Both the position numbers and the translations under genes were made by a program. A stretch of 64,000 bases of DNA, taken from positions 69,602,371 to 69,666,370 of the forward strand of contig CM048842.1 in the NCBI GenBank assembly GCA_026545765.1, written 5' to 3'. This DNA comes from Plantago major (Eukaryota > Streptophyta > Magnoliopsida > Lamiales > Plantaginaceae). Numbering within the stretch: the stretch's first letter is position 1; every line of letters begins with the position of its first letter. Below the pieces are notes generated by a model that did no database searches, was not told the DNA's origin, and saw only the letters and a list, made by a program, of their open reading frames with translations. Positions 10,376 to 20,689 of the stretch are shown here, piece by piece.

Positions 10376-11909
10376 TGTAAGAACCTATACTTTTTTATTT
10401 TAATTAAATATTTTATTTTTAAAATATTTCTATTTTACATAGTGGGTCGGGCCATGTAATATTTTCATTTTCAAATTATGAGGTCCATTTGTGTGGTTAA
10501 CCCTAATCACTATATCTTTTGCGCCTAAGTAGTACTGGCGTCTCTCACGCCATAGCCAAACAGACAAACATATACAAAGCCCGTTTCGCAATCAAAATCG
10601 TACCAAACGACTTCCAATCTCGACCCAGTTCTTGTTGAGATCCTTGCAAGATGTAGATTTGTTTATACAAGCCTCGATCCATAGAACTTTGTCGTTTCCT
10701 TACGTGGTTGTGTAATTAGCCTTTGGTAAGCTTTCGACCTTCTGTTCTCCTTATTTTCTTACCGGAACTTTACCGCGATTTCTGTAACACGTTCTTCATC
10801 TTGTAACGAACCCGCATAAACTTGTTTGGTTAAAATCGGATGAAAGATGAAGCGGTTCTGACTCCCGGAAGTCCCCTGCTCTTGGCCTTAACGTACGGCA
10901 GTATTCTTTTTCTTTTTGTCTTCTTTTGCTATTTAATTAGTGTAAATTGGCCTTCGGGTCCTTGTCTTTTTACCTTTGTTCTAAGTCCAGCCTTGTATTT
11001 TAATTTGGTTCGTTTCAGCCCCAAAAGTACAAGTATACGTATATGAATTTATGTATTTTGGGTTCTTACACTGTAGTAGTGAGTTTTGGAGATTCGAGGT
11101 GCAAGTTAGTGTTGCCTTGGTGGTTTTAGCTAAGTTAAACTTGTTTCGAGTTACCTCGACACTTTTGTTTTATATTATTGTTATAGTATATATATGTATT
11201 GTTTTAAAGTTTGACAAATAACTAAATAAGTTATGGTTATTATACAATGAAGTACTTGATATAATAGTCTATTCTATTCTAAAAAGGATAAGGATGTGTA
11301 TCCCAAAATGTTTTATCTGTGTATGCGAATTGTGAAATTGATTTGATAAAGCATGGATTATTTGTACAGCTCATCGATATGCCAATGAAGTGTCTGATCC
11401 TATTGTGTAAGGGATAAGTTATGTGAAAATCGGCCTTTGTGCCACCACAGTTTGTGCCGTAGTGTATATTTGATTCGAGCTTTAAATGTGAATTGTGAAA
11501 ATTGTAACATGTGTTCCATGTAAATGATTTTCGACTATGTTTGATATAAAACGGAGTGTATATGTATAATACTTATTATATGTACTTGATCCGGGTAGAA
11601 GTGCCTGGAGCTCACCATTGCACATTTTTTAAGGGACATAAGACGCTTTGGAGTTTCGATTGTTTAGTTTGTGTATGATTTCTTTTGTTTAGACCTATGG
11701 TGTTTGTATAATTTGTTTTCGCTTTTTGACGAGTAATTAGTGTTTTGAGATTTACTATGGTTCTTTCTTTTAATTTATTAAAGCTCTGAGTTACTGTGTA
11801 CCACTATTTCAAATTGCTTTTTAACGAAATTGGGGCTTCGTCTTGGCGTGAGCCCATCTCATGATAGACGGTCGGTCGCGCCAAAGTATTTTGATTTTGG
11901 GGCGTGACA
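10376..11909 (+). mobile_element. Probable solo LTR, Ty3/gypsy type, 1534 bp
   Basis: The block starts TGTAAGAACC and ends GGGGCGTGACA, so it has TG...CA ends of the form common for plant gypsy LTRs. The flanks are TTAAT before and TTAAG after, a 4-of-5 match to a target duplication. There is no internal gag-pol coding and no second LTR in the window, so it reads as a solo LTR left by LTR-LTR recombination. Orientation is assumed from the start/end style. The family is inferred from the termini only. Confidence 0.5.
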
Positions 11910-12114
11910 TTAAGTACTTAACTGCACAATTGTGATAGTTGTTCACTTATAAATATATTGTAATAAATTGTCTTCATATCAATTCCAAACCAAGTTATGT
12001 AAAAAAAAAAATAGTTTAAAAAAGAAAACGTAAAAATAAATTTAAACAAAAAAAATGTGAAAATACAACGCAATAACACTTGTAACGTGTTACCCAATTT
12101 CTAGTATTTGAATA
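11910..12114. other. AT-rich spacer with a hairpin-CTAGT end
   Basis: A-rich DNA without coding capacity. At 12071-12110 a stem (AACAC...GTGTT) is followed by CTAGT on the + strand, similar to a Helitron 3' end and a loose inverted match to 10066-10110. Confidence 0.35.
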
Positions 12115-13450
12115 ATATTGTGACTACCAATGAAACTAACTGACCACCTAAAACCAATTAAACTAACATTGAATCTAATATTTACCGTTGAAACTAACAC
12201 TCATGTCGATGATGACGTTGGTTTCAACTGAAACTAATCAAACCAACACTGTTCATGTTGAAACTAACACAATGGTGCTGAAACTAACATCGATGATGCT
12301 GAAACTAACACAAGTTATGCAAAAAAATGTCGAAACGAGTGGTGTTGGTGAAACTAACTGAAATCAACTAAACTAACATTGAAACTAATACTTGTCGCTG
12401 AAACTATTACACATTCGATTATGACATTGGTTTGAACTGAAACTAACACCGTTAATGTTGAAACTAACACATTTGGTACTGAAACTAATGAAACTAACGC
12501 ATTTGGTGTTGAAACTAACACCGGTGATGCTGAAACTAATGAAACTAACATTATTATTGATTTTAAAACAAATGCTGAAAATAATGGTGTTGGTGAAACT
12601 AACTGAAACCAATTAAAGTAACATTGTAAATAATATTTACGGGTGAAACTAACACTCATGTCGATTATCATGTTGGCTTCAACTGAAACTAGTGAAACCA
12701 ACATTGTTAATGTTGTTAATGATGAAACTAACTTTTTGAAACTAGCACATATGGTGTTGAAACTTATAACACTGACGATGCTAAAACCAATGCCGAAACT
12801 AATGGTGTTGGTGAAACTGACTAAAACCAATTAAACTTTGATACTGAAGCTAACTTCAAAACTAATGCTAAATAATGATGTTGAAACTAATATTATGAGT
12901 GAACTATGCTAGCGGGTGTATTCAAATTCAGTTGATTGGGTTATAGAATTATGAGTTCCTGAAACTAATACTATTTTGTTCCGAAACTAACATTGTTGGC
13001 CCTGAAACTAACTTTAATGAACCTGGAACTAACTTTCCGAGTTCCTTAAACTAATACTAATGATGCTGAAACTAATATTATTTTGTTATGAAACTAACAT
13101 TGTTGGTCCTGAAACTAACTTTAATGAATCTGAAACTAACTTTCTGAGCTCCTGAAACTAAGTTTAATGAACCTGAAACCAAGTTTAAAGAACCTGAAAC
13201 TAATACTAATACTAATGAACCTGAAACAAACTTTTTGAGTTCCTGCGACTAATACTAATGATACTGAAACTAATACAATTTGTTCTGAAACTAACATACC
13301 TGAAACTAACTTTATGAGTTCCCGAAACTAACGTCGATGATGCTGAAACTAACGCTGATGATGCCGAAACTAATGGTGTTGGTTAAACTAACTAAAACTA
13401 ACATTGAAACTAAACACTTATGATGTTGATTTCAATTGAAATAAGCATTG
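12115..13450 (+). repeat. GAAACTAAC minisatellite with higher-order units
   Basis: More than 60 copies of GAAACTAAC/T and close variants occur, mostly spaced by multiples of three bases. Larger blocks repeat too: GGTGTTGGTGAAACTAACTGAAA-type junctions recur near 12345, 12590, 12800 and 13370, and a CATGTCGAT(G/T)AT block recurs near 12200 and 12655. In one + frame the array reads as E-T-N separated by 3-12 residues (VETN, AETNETN), but in-frame TGA and other stops break it into pieces. The minus-strand ORF at 12354-12830 is a shadow of the same periodicity. Confidence 0.85.
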
Positions 13451-13985
13451 TTGATTTCCCTAGGATTTTAGAATTTTAAAGTGTTCATTTTGTCATAATA
13501 TTTTTGTAGTGTCAACTTCATCATTTTATTATTTTTTCAGCGAAAGACGGTGATTTATAATTTTTATAGTGTTAGTTTCCCTATTTGATAGTGTTAGTTT
13601 ACTATAAATTAGTTTTTAGAGTTAATTTAATTATTTTATAGTTGGTTTCAGCATAATTTTTTTCGATAGTTAGTTTCGGACGAAAATGACTTAAACCAGC
13701 TTACGAATTTTAAATTGGTCAATTAAATTAGTTTAGGATCATATTTGAAGTACATTAGTGTATATGGACTTCAAAATAGTTTATTAAATATAGTTTAGCT
13801 TCCCTTTTAGAGTCCACAATTGAAATAGAGTTAATGGACTTCAAAATTGTTAATTAACTAGAGTTTAGCTTGCTTTTTGGAGTCCATAATTAAAATAGAA
13901 TGACCTTAATTGTAATAGTGCATAATTGTAAATGTTATTTGAAGGTGTATTTTTTTATCATAATTCTTTAGTAGTGGTTTAGATA
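13451..13985. other. AT-rich DNA with inverted copies of the repeat motif and a 70-bp tandem repeat
   Basis: Between 13560 and 13680 the motif appears inverted (GTTAGTTTC/GTTGGTTTC, four times), so the array is flanked by reverse-orientation copies. At 13766 and 13836 a 70-bp unit starting GGACTTCAAAAT repeats twice. No gene is visible. Confidence 0.55.
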
Positions 13986-13989
13986 TGTA

Positions 13990-14484
13990 CTAGCATTTAC
14001 GTAACGTGTGTTACGTGTTTTTATATAAACTAATGAATATGTGATTTTTGAAAATATTTAAAAATAATAAATAAAAGGGAGAAACTTATGCCAATGAGAT
14101 TCGAACCATGCACCTTCGTAAATAAATAATGACACATGTATGTACCAGATTTAAATTGAATAAATAAGATCAACGGATGAGATTTAAATTGAATTATAAA
14201 TTTAGTGAAACTTTGTGAATTATTATACTACTAGCATTTACGTAATGCACTACGTGTATTAAGGGCTTTTATGTAAACCAATGAATATGTGATTGAGAAA
14301 AGAGAAAACATTTAAAAATAATAAATAAAAGGGAGAAACTTACACTAATAGGATTCGAACCATGAACATTCTATTTAAACAATGACACATGTACGCACCA
14401 GATTCAAATTGAATAAGTAATATCAACGGATGGAATTTAAATTGAGTTACAAATTAGTGAAACTTTGTGAATTATTATACTACT
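13990..14484 (-). repeat. Two head-to-tail 241-bp units with hairpin-CTAG ends
   Basis: The unit starting CTAGCATTTACGTAA occurs at 13990 and again at 14231 and is about 80-85% alike by eye. On the minus strand each unit ends with a hairpin (ACGTAACACACGTTACGT in one) followed by AAATGCTAG, a Helitron-like end. Each unit also carries GGTTCGAATC on the minus strand, which matches the B box of tRNA-type promoters. Thus it could be a tandem mini-Helitron or a tRNA-derived SINE-like repeat. Confidence 0.55.
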
Positions 14485-14880
14485 TTGAATACTTTGAATT
14501 TGAATAATTGACCCTTATCAAAGCGTTTATAATAGTGCCGATAAAGGCCTTGCGTCAGAAGGTCGGGTTCGATCCCCGTTTATCTCTCTGTATGGAGAAT
14601 GATTGAAATGGTGATTAGATTTGATGATGAATTAAAAAAAATAGTTGACCCTTTATACAATCAACTAAATATCAACTGTTTAGTGAAGCATAAGTTGTAA
14701 AGAAGCATGAAGACCTGGAGTATTATGTAATTAAGAAAGTTATAGGAGGTTGAAGATGCAAATATCCGTAAAATAGATTGGGGAAATCAATCAAGCAGAT
14801 AAACCCTAACTTCGTTTTCATATTCTACTGACACTTTTGTGTTTATGAATTAAAAAATCTCACTACTTCGATTGAATCCC
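14485..14880. other. Intergenic; possible tRNA-like B box at about 14553
   Basis: The DNA holds GGGTTCGATCCCCG at about 14563-14576, similar to a tRNA B box on the + strand, without a convincing A box or cloverleaf. The rest is AT-rich and probably contains the upstream region of the SAM-domain gene. Confidence 0.25.
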
Positions 14881-15635
14881 AGTTTGCTCTTCATTCTGAC
14901 AAGGCACAGCTACCGCCAATTTGTTGTGATCATAACATAATTGGATCCTTCAAAGGCTAACTTTCTGAATCTCCCTGTATACTGGTAATTTCTTCTCTAA
15001 TGTCAACATGTTTCGATAGAGATAACAGTTGATGCGCTGCATATTTGTGTTTATTTTTTGTTACGGTCTGTGCTGAATAACTGATTGAGATGAGGACTGA
15101 TTCGAATTCGATCTGTTCTGTTGATCTGTTATAGCTTCTATTTACATCAGCTTAATGTCAGTATCAGCTATTTATCACTAGAAAGTTGATTGAACAATCA
15201 AGTGGAACCAATTCAAAGAGAAATCAACCAGAAAGATACCTTTCGAAGAAGATTGTAGTTGGATAATTTAGAGTCAGATTTTATTGAATGATGATAATTG
15301 GTAACTGCCTTTCAATGGAAGAATCTAGCTTCTATACTAGTAACATTCTAGCTCAGAACTGCTAAAATCTTGTTATGAATGCAGAGTAAATTGAATGAAA
15401 CTCAATGGGATGCAAGTTATTGGCTCTGTTGATAATCCATCAGATCCCCAACCCTGCACTTAAAAAGTTGCCAAAAAACGTAATATTTCTCATGTGCTTT
15501 TTAGTTGACTGATGATTGATTTATATGCCAAAACAGCCAAGTAGTAGTGTGTTTTTTTACCTCAAGTTTAGCGTATGCAATTCTTGGTCTCCTTAATAAG
15601 TTGCACAATCCACTTGATGCAGATTCGCATATATA

Positions 15636-16465
15636 ATGCCAAAGACGAAAAATAACCTCATCCCTTGTCCTCCTGAGAAAATTAAAAGGAGGAAGAAAAG
15701 TCAAGCTGTTCCAGAGTTAGATCCACCTTCTGAAGATGATTGGGTGGTGGTTAAGAGGCAGAGAGTCACCATTTTAATCCCACCCTTACCCACAAAATTG
15801 CGGGGTGCAATGCCTATTGTAGGAGACCTTTTTTTTTTGACCATCCTATTGTAGGAGACCTTCAACCACCACAAGAGCTTGGTAAAGTCAACTTTGAGTC
15901 GCAGGACACCACAATGAAATCTCAATCCCAATGTTCACCAAGGATATCTGCATTGAAGCAACCAGAATCAGCAGGGGAACCTGAGAAGTCTATGTCATCG
16001 TTGCCTCCTGAACTGACTGTTCCACCTACTGAAACGGTTCATTGTGATAGCCCCAATGTGATATCCCAGGAGCGAACAAGTTTGCCAGTTGGGGTTGCTT
16101 CTGGTGACTCCCCACTTCATGATGTTGGAGATGGGATGGGGGTTGATGCTAATGGTGGTGCTGCAAAGGTAAGGAAGCAAACAATGATAGTTGTTGATAC
16201 GAATGCATTTATGGATCAAAGGATGAGAGCGACATACCTGGACAAAAAACTCAAGAGAGCAGGTGGATTAGAAAATTGGCTGGTTTCTCTTGGTCTTAGC
16301 TGCTTTATGGAAATTTTCCAAAGGAATAGAGTTCAAAAGTTTCATCTAGCACGACTTACTATGGAGAAGCTTAAAGGTATGGGTATACATCCCGTTGGTC
16401 CTCGGAGAAAACTTATCCATGCTATTGATTGCCTCTGTGAACCTCATTGCTTTCAGCACATGTGA
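15636..16465 (+). pseudogene. Plant SAM-domain protein gene, frame broken by a 32-bp insertion
   Basis: The first frame (15636-15854) encodes a basic N-terminus (KRRKKS) and the conserved DDWVVVKRQRVTILIPPLP stretch seen in a small plant family. The second (15914-16465) encodes a SAM domain near its C-terminus (LENWLVSLGL, then FHLARLTMEKLKGMGIHPVG, then RRKLIHAIDCL) and ends CEPHCFQHM, the usual end for this family. The frames are separated by an 18-bp direct repeat (CCTATTGTAGGAGACCTT at 15813-15830 and 15845-15862) enclosing a T-run. Removing one 32-bp unit would place both parts in one frame. The gap has no usable intron ends that restore frame. A leader intron at 14995-15622 is likely. 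SAM domains mediate protein or RNA contacts; the role here is unknown. Either a disabled allele or an assembly error, or translation starts at 15914. Confidence 0.7.
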
Positions 16466-16962
16466 ACGTTACAAGCTTCTTATTCTTTCGCCTAAATGGT
16501 TCTTTCTTAAACTGTTCACAGGGAGCATGCCGAAGTATATTGTTTGTTTTCTTTTCTTTGTATAACGATTTTTTTAGCCCTTGTGAAGCATTCAGTAGGT
16601 TTATATTACATATTCCAAACATCATTTCCAGGTGTGCACACCTGAATTTTATGAATGGGCAAACATGCTTCAATGAAATTCATTATATTCTGTTGTTCTA
16701 CAGGAATGTTATCTTGTTATATGGTTGGGGACTTGTAGAACTTCGTTAGTACAAATTCTCCAGTTTCTTCTCAGATGATACCTGCTATACCTGGACGTAC
16801 ATAAACTGAAAATCTCTGAGCATTACAAAGTTCTGGAAGCTCTTATTTGATGAAGTAATATCATAATTAAATTTTGATATTGTTGTCTAGTATCTAGAAA
16901 TCAGGCTTAGTGGGTTATTGCACGTGGATTACAATCTCATACAGAGGATATCACTAGGATCA
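16466..16962 (+). other. 3' untranslated/downstream region of the SAM-domain gene
   Basis: No further coding match is seen after the stop at 16463-16465. Reading frames here are short and on both strands, and are shadows. Confidence 0.4.
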
Positions 16963-17663
16963 TTTGAAGGTAGAGGTGTAAATGAAACGAACGTTCGTGA
17001 AAATTTCACGAAAATTTTTAGTTCGTGTTCGAGTTTGGCCTAACCGAACAGTTCGCGAACATGTTCGTTAATAAACGAACACGAACACGAACATATAATT
17101 TATTGTTCGGTAGTTCGCGAATTGTTCGTGAACAAATTATACCTATAATAATTTTATATATGGAGTATTATTTTATATATGGAGTATAATATTTCCTAAC
17201 CTAATCTATAATTTCCATTTTCCACATGAGTTATAATACTTCCGCTGTCCCAAATTCATTTACCAGCAGACCGGACACATATTTTAATATAAAAGTGAAT
17301 AAAGTAAGAAAGATGATATTAGAATAGGAAAAAAGATGAATAAAGTAAGAGAGATAGTAAATAAAATATGAAAGAGAATGAATAAAGTATTTAATGAGAT
17401 TTTTCATTAAAGGAAGAAGAAGTTCAAATTGAGATGTTCCAAAATGAAATACGGGAAGTTGAATTCGGGGCGGAGGAGGTGTTTTATAACCTAACCTACA
17501 CAAAACCTATAATAATTCGTGAACATGTTGAAACATTAACGAACTGAACATGAACAAGTGTTGAGATGTTCGACGAACATGAACATGACATATGTTAACG
17601 AACAAACGTTCGTTAAGGTCAATGTTCGGTTCGTTCGGTTCGAAATACACCCCTATTTGAAGG
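16963..17663. mobile_element. Non-autonomous hAT element, 685 bp, with 8-bp target duplication
   Basis: The element runs 16971-17655, with TAGAGGTGTA at the left and TACACCCCTA at the right (inverted repeat with one mismatch). The target duplication TTTGAAGG is at 16963-16970 and 17656-17663, perfect 8 bp, which is the hAT signature. Both subterminal regions are packed with GTTCG/CGAAC units (for example 16988-17130 and 17575-17640). No transposase is encoded. A Stowaway-like MITE is nested at about 17237-17484. Confidence 0.85.
17237..17484. mobile_element. Stowaway/mariner-like MITE nested in the hAT element
   Basis: The left end is TACTTCCGCTGTCCC and the right end GGGGCGGAGGAGG, degenerate versions of the CTCCCTCCGTCCC inverted repeats found elsewhere in the window. 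Internal repeats of AATAAAGTA(A/T)GA are shared with the copies at about 20090 and 35400. Confidence 0.6.
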
Positions 17664-19549
17664 AGACATTTGGATGTGGATTACATGTATGATTATTTGT
17701 GTTTACATAGTTTGTGTAGTGAAATATTTCGAAGTACGCTCGAGTGCGATTGGTTATTTGATAATCCAGACCACGAAGACAATGAAAATTTTCCCCTCTT
17801 TTGAGCCGATGTCTCATCTTTTTTAAAGTAACTTGATCTGTGTAACACACACTTGACATTCAGAAATGGACATGGCATTTTATACACTTAATTTTAAACC
17901 AAAAATTGAACTTTTTTCATAAAATATCTTACTTCAACACATGAAACACCCCTGCCCGAGGTGTACTTATCGGATAAGTTGATAAAATATCCGATTTAAA
18001 CACACGAAATACCTGTGTCCGAGTTGTCATCAAATAAATTGATGAGTACACGGTCATATCAAGAAATGATGGCAACCAAATGGATATTATTGTACCATCA
18101 TTGCCTCGCCTTAGTTACATGAGAGAATCTTTCCAAGATTGTAAAGTTTCATTTATCAAAATTTGGCTTTAATTTGCACACGATACACAGTCTTGGGACA
18201 CGTCGATGAAATGCTATTCACACTCAACTTTGCATCATGTTCTGTCTTTATTTTTATTTTGTTTGTAAACAGAAGATTTATATTAAGGCATGTGGGAGTG
18301 GTCATGGGCACGGCCGTGCCTGAGGGCGGGCCATGGAGCCTCCAACGGAGGACCGACGGCGCGCCGTCGGGACTGTCTCGCCGTCCCTATCTTTTTAATT
18401 TTCTTGTGGGCCAGCAAAGCTGGCCACTCCTTTTACTTTTTTTTAAATTCTTTCTTATTTTCTTTTATCTATAATTAATAAATTATCAAATTTAAAAATA
18501 TAAAAATTATATTGATTTTTATGTTTTTTCGTCCTTTACAAATAGAGACCACTTTTAACTATATTTAGATCATTCTAAATTTTACGACTTCTATACACTT
18601 AATTAAAAAATATATTTATAAATGCAATTTCATTAATTTCAACTTCTAAACACTCTTATAATATGGTAAATATTTTTTTTAAAAATAAAAATAATAATAA
18701 AATAAAAAATAAAAACAACATTGTTGTAAATTATCGACCTATCAGATATGATTTCTTCATATGCCATTATCGTTTGATACGCTCAGAATTATTTACTATG
18801 CTATTTACGCCACGACCTATTGGACATGGTGTGAATACATTCAAAGGTAGATATGCAGTATAATATATTGGTGCAAAAAGCCAGATTCGGGCTTTTTTCA
18901 TCAAAACAAATTTCATGTAAAGGTTCTTTTTCGGCTGTCGCTTTCTGGACAATCCTATGGCATTGCGATCCTGATTATGCTTTCTCACCCCTTTTATTTT
19001 TATATTGTAAAAAAATACAAAAAGGAACATGCATTTTGAGCCATACATTTTGACGGAAAAATTGATATTCTTCAATATGCCAGCATCTCACCGTAGCGGT
19101 GACTACGTGTAAATGCCATTTATTACGGTGATGAAATAATAATTGAGGCCTAACCAACCGAATTAGCTTATGTAATTTAATGTCATTTTAATTACATTTT
19201 TTAGCAGAAACAGAAACAACACCATATTGTTACTGAAACGCTAACCTACCAACCATCAAAACGCATATCATAAGCACAATATTACACCCTCAAGTGCGTC
19301 CCAAAATAGCGTACCAAGCATTGCTGTTTGTGGACAAATAAAAACATAGTAACACTAACATGCCATCAAGATGTAATTAAATGGACTGATCACATTTAAA
19401 GGTGCAATGTTACAAACATCAAATCCAATATTTGTTGTACGCTTAGCAACCTTTTAAATCTTACATGGATGGTTGTACTTTTCAGTTTTCATTGTCAAGA
19501 GCAAAGTCAGACATTTGCGGTCAAGGTATTGACAAAGCAAGGCATAGAG
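17664..19549. other. Intergenic, AT-rich, with one GC-rich MITE-like patch
   Basis: No gene is supported. At about 18290-18430 a GC-rich block with several palindromes (GACGGCGCGCCGTC, GGCACGGCCGTGCC) lies between GGGAGTGG and CCACTCC, which may be short inverted termini of a MITE. A decayed palindromic pair, CACGTCGATG/related blocks, follows. The ORFs at 18163-19157 show no recognisable domain. Confidence 0.35.
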
Positions 19550-19550
19550 T

Positions 19551-20200
19551 GTACTCCGACGAGGGAGGAATGTTGTTAAATCAAAATTTGATCCAACATA
19601 AGTTTTAATAAAAAAGTAAAGTAGGAGATGTGATAATAAAGTAGGATAAATACTCCCTCCGTTTCACTAAGGTTTCATTTGGTTTGAGCGGAAATGGAGG
19701 AAAAAAAAAAATAGGGAAAAATATTATTTCCCACAATTTGGAAGTTCTCAGGAAATCCTGGAAATTTATAAAAATCTATATAAATTACATCTATCTCCAC
19801 AACATAATGAAAGTTATTTTTCCCTCATATTTTCGAGGTCTAATTTTTTTCTAAGTGTACAATTTTCCGTTTTTGGTGTTTCACTAAAAGTGTTACATTT
19901 TCTTTTATAAAAAGTAGTTTTATAATAAAACTCATTTCTAATCATACATTTTTTGGCCCACATGTACTTCTACACTCAATTAATATCTCTTACTCATTCT
20001 CCACCACATATATTTCGGGAACATATACCTCTATACATTTTTCTTAAAAATTGTGTTCAACACAATTGTTTCACTTTTAGTGAAACGGAGGGAGTAGTGA
20101 ATAAAGTATGAAGGAGATTTTTCATTAAAGGAATGAGTAATTTAATTTGGGGCGGATCAAAATGGAATACGAGTAAATGAAATGGGACGGAGGGTGTATA
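19551..20200. mobile_element. Triple nest of MITEs
   Basis: Inner MITE: CTCCCTCCGTTTCACTAA at 19653 and its inverse ending at 20094, flanked by TA (19651-19652 and 20095-20096). It carries a 208-bp insertion (19671-19878) flanked by the repeat TTTCACTAA at 19662-19670 and 19879-19887, 9 bp perfect, which suggests a Mutator-like or similar insertion. The inner MITE is itself inside an older one, whose right half (AATAAAGTATGAAGGAG, then GGGACGGAGGG) ends near 20195. The left end of the outermost element is unclear. Confidence 0.65.
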
Positions 20201-20689
20201 ATGATAGTGTATATATTTTAATAAAACATAGGGTGTAAATATGAAATACACTTCACACGCGTAACATTTAATAATGTATCAAGTTTTGTGAGATGTAGAA
20301 AATACAAATGTATGAAATTTGACACGGCAGTGGAGAATTTTGGAGTGACGCTTAAAATCGCTATTTAACATAAATTATCCACTTTATATCAAGGAAAGCC
20401 CAAGGAATAAATAGGAATTATTCTGGTCCTTGTATCTCCAGCAAGATGACAGATTCCCACCATTAATTAGCAGTACAATAGTTACAGTATACTGCACAAT
20501 TCTGGTAAACACCCGTGTATGAACTCCAATCCACTTTACGCCCATTTCGTATACGGCAACTCATACTCATATGTACCGGTAAATTTGCATGATTTCAAAC
20601 TGCAATTTAAGCCAATTCTGATACATACGCATACCCATATGCCTGCTTGAGTTATCTCCAACTTCTTCTGTTTACTTCCATCCAAAAGC
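20201..20689 (+). promoter_or_regulatory. Upstream region of the ABC1K1 gene
   Basis: About 490 bp separate the last MITE from the kinase start codon. I see no clear TATA box. The transcript start is not identified. The reading frames here are shadows. Confidence 0.3.

Noticed and set aside
12354..12830. Minus-strand ORF of 158 aa rich in VSLVS
   Set aside because: It is the inverse reading of the GAAACTAAC repeat; the three-base phasing keeps it open. No domain or start context supports a gene.
14553..14585. tRNA gene
   Set aside because: Only a B-box-like block is present; no A box, anticodon loop or acceptor stem can be formed.
15819..15854. 36-nt mini-intron in the SAM-domain gene (GT...AG inside the duplicated block)
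   Set aside because: Too short for a plant intron, and removing it does not restore the frame; removing the 32-bp unit does.
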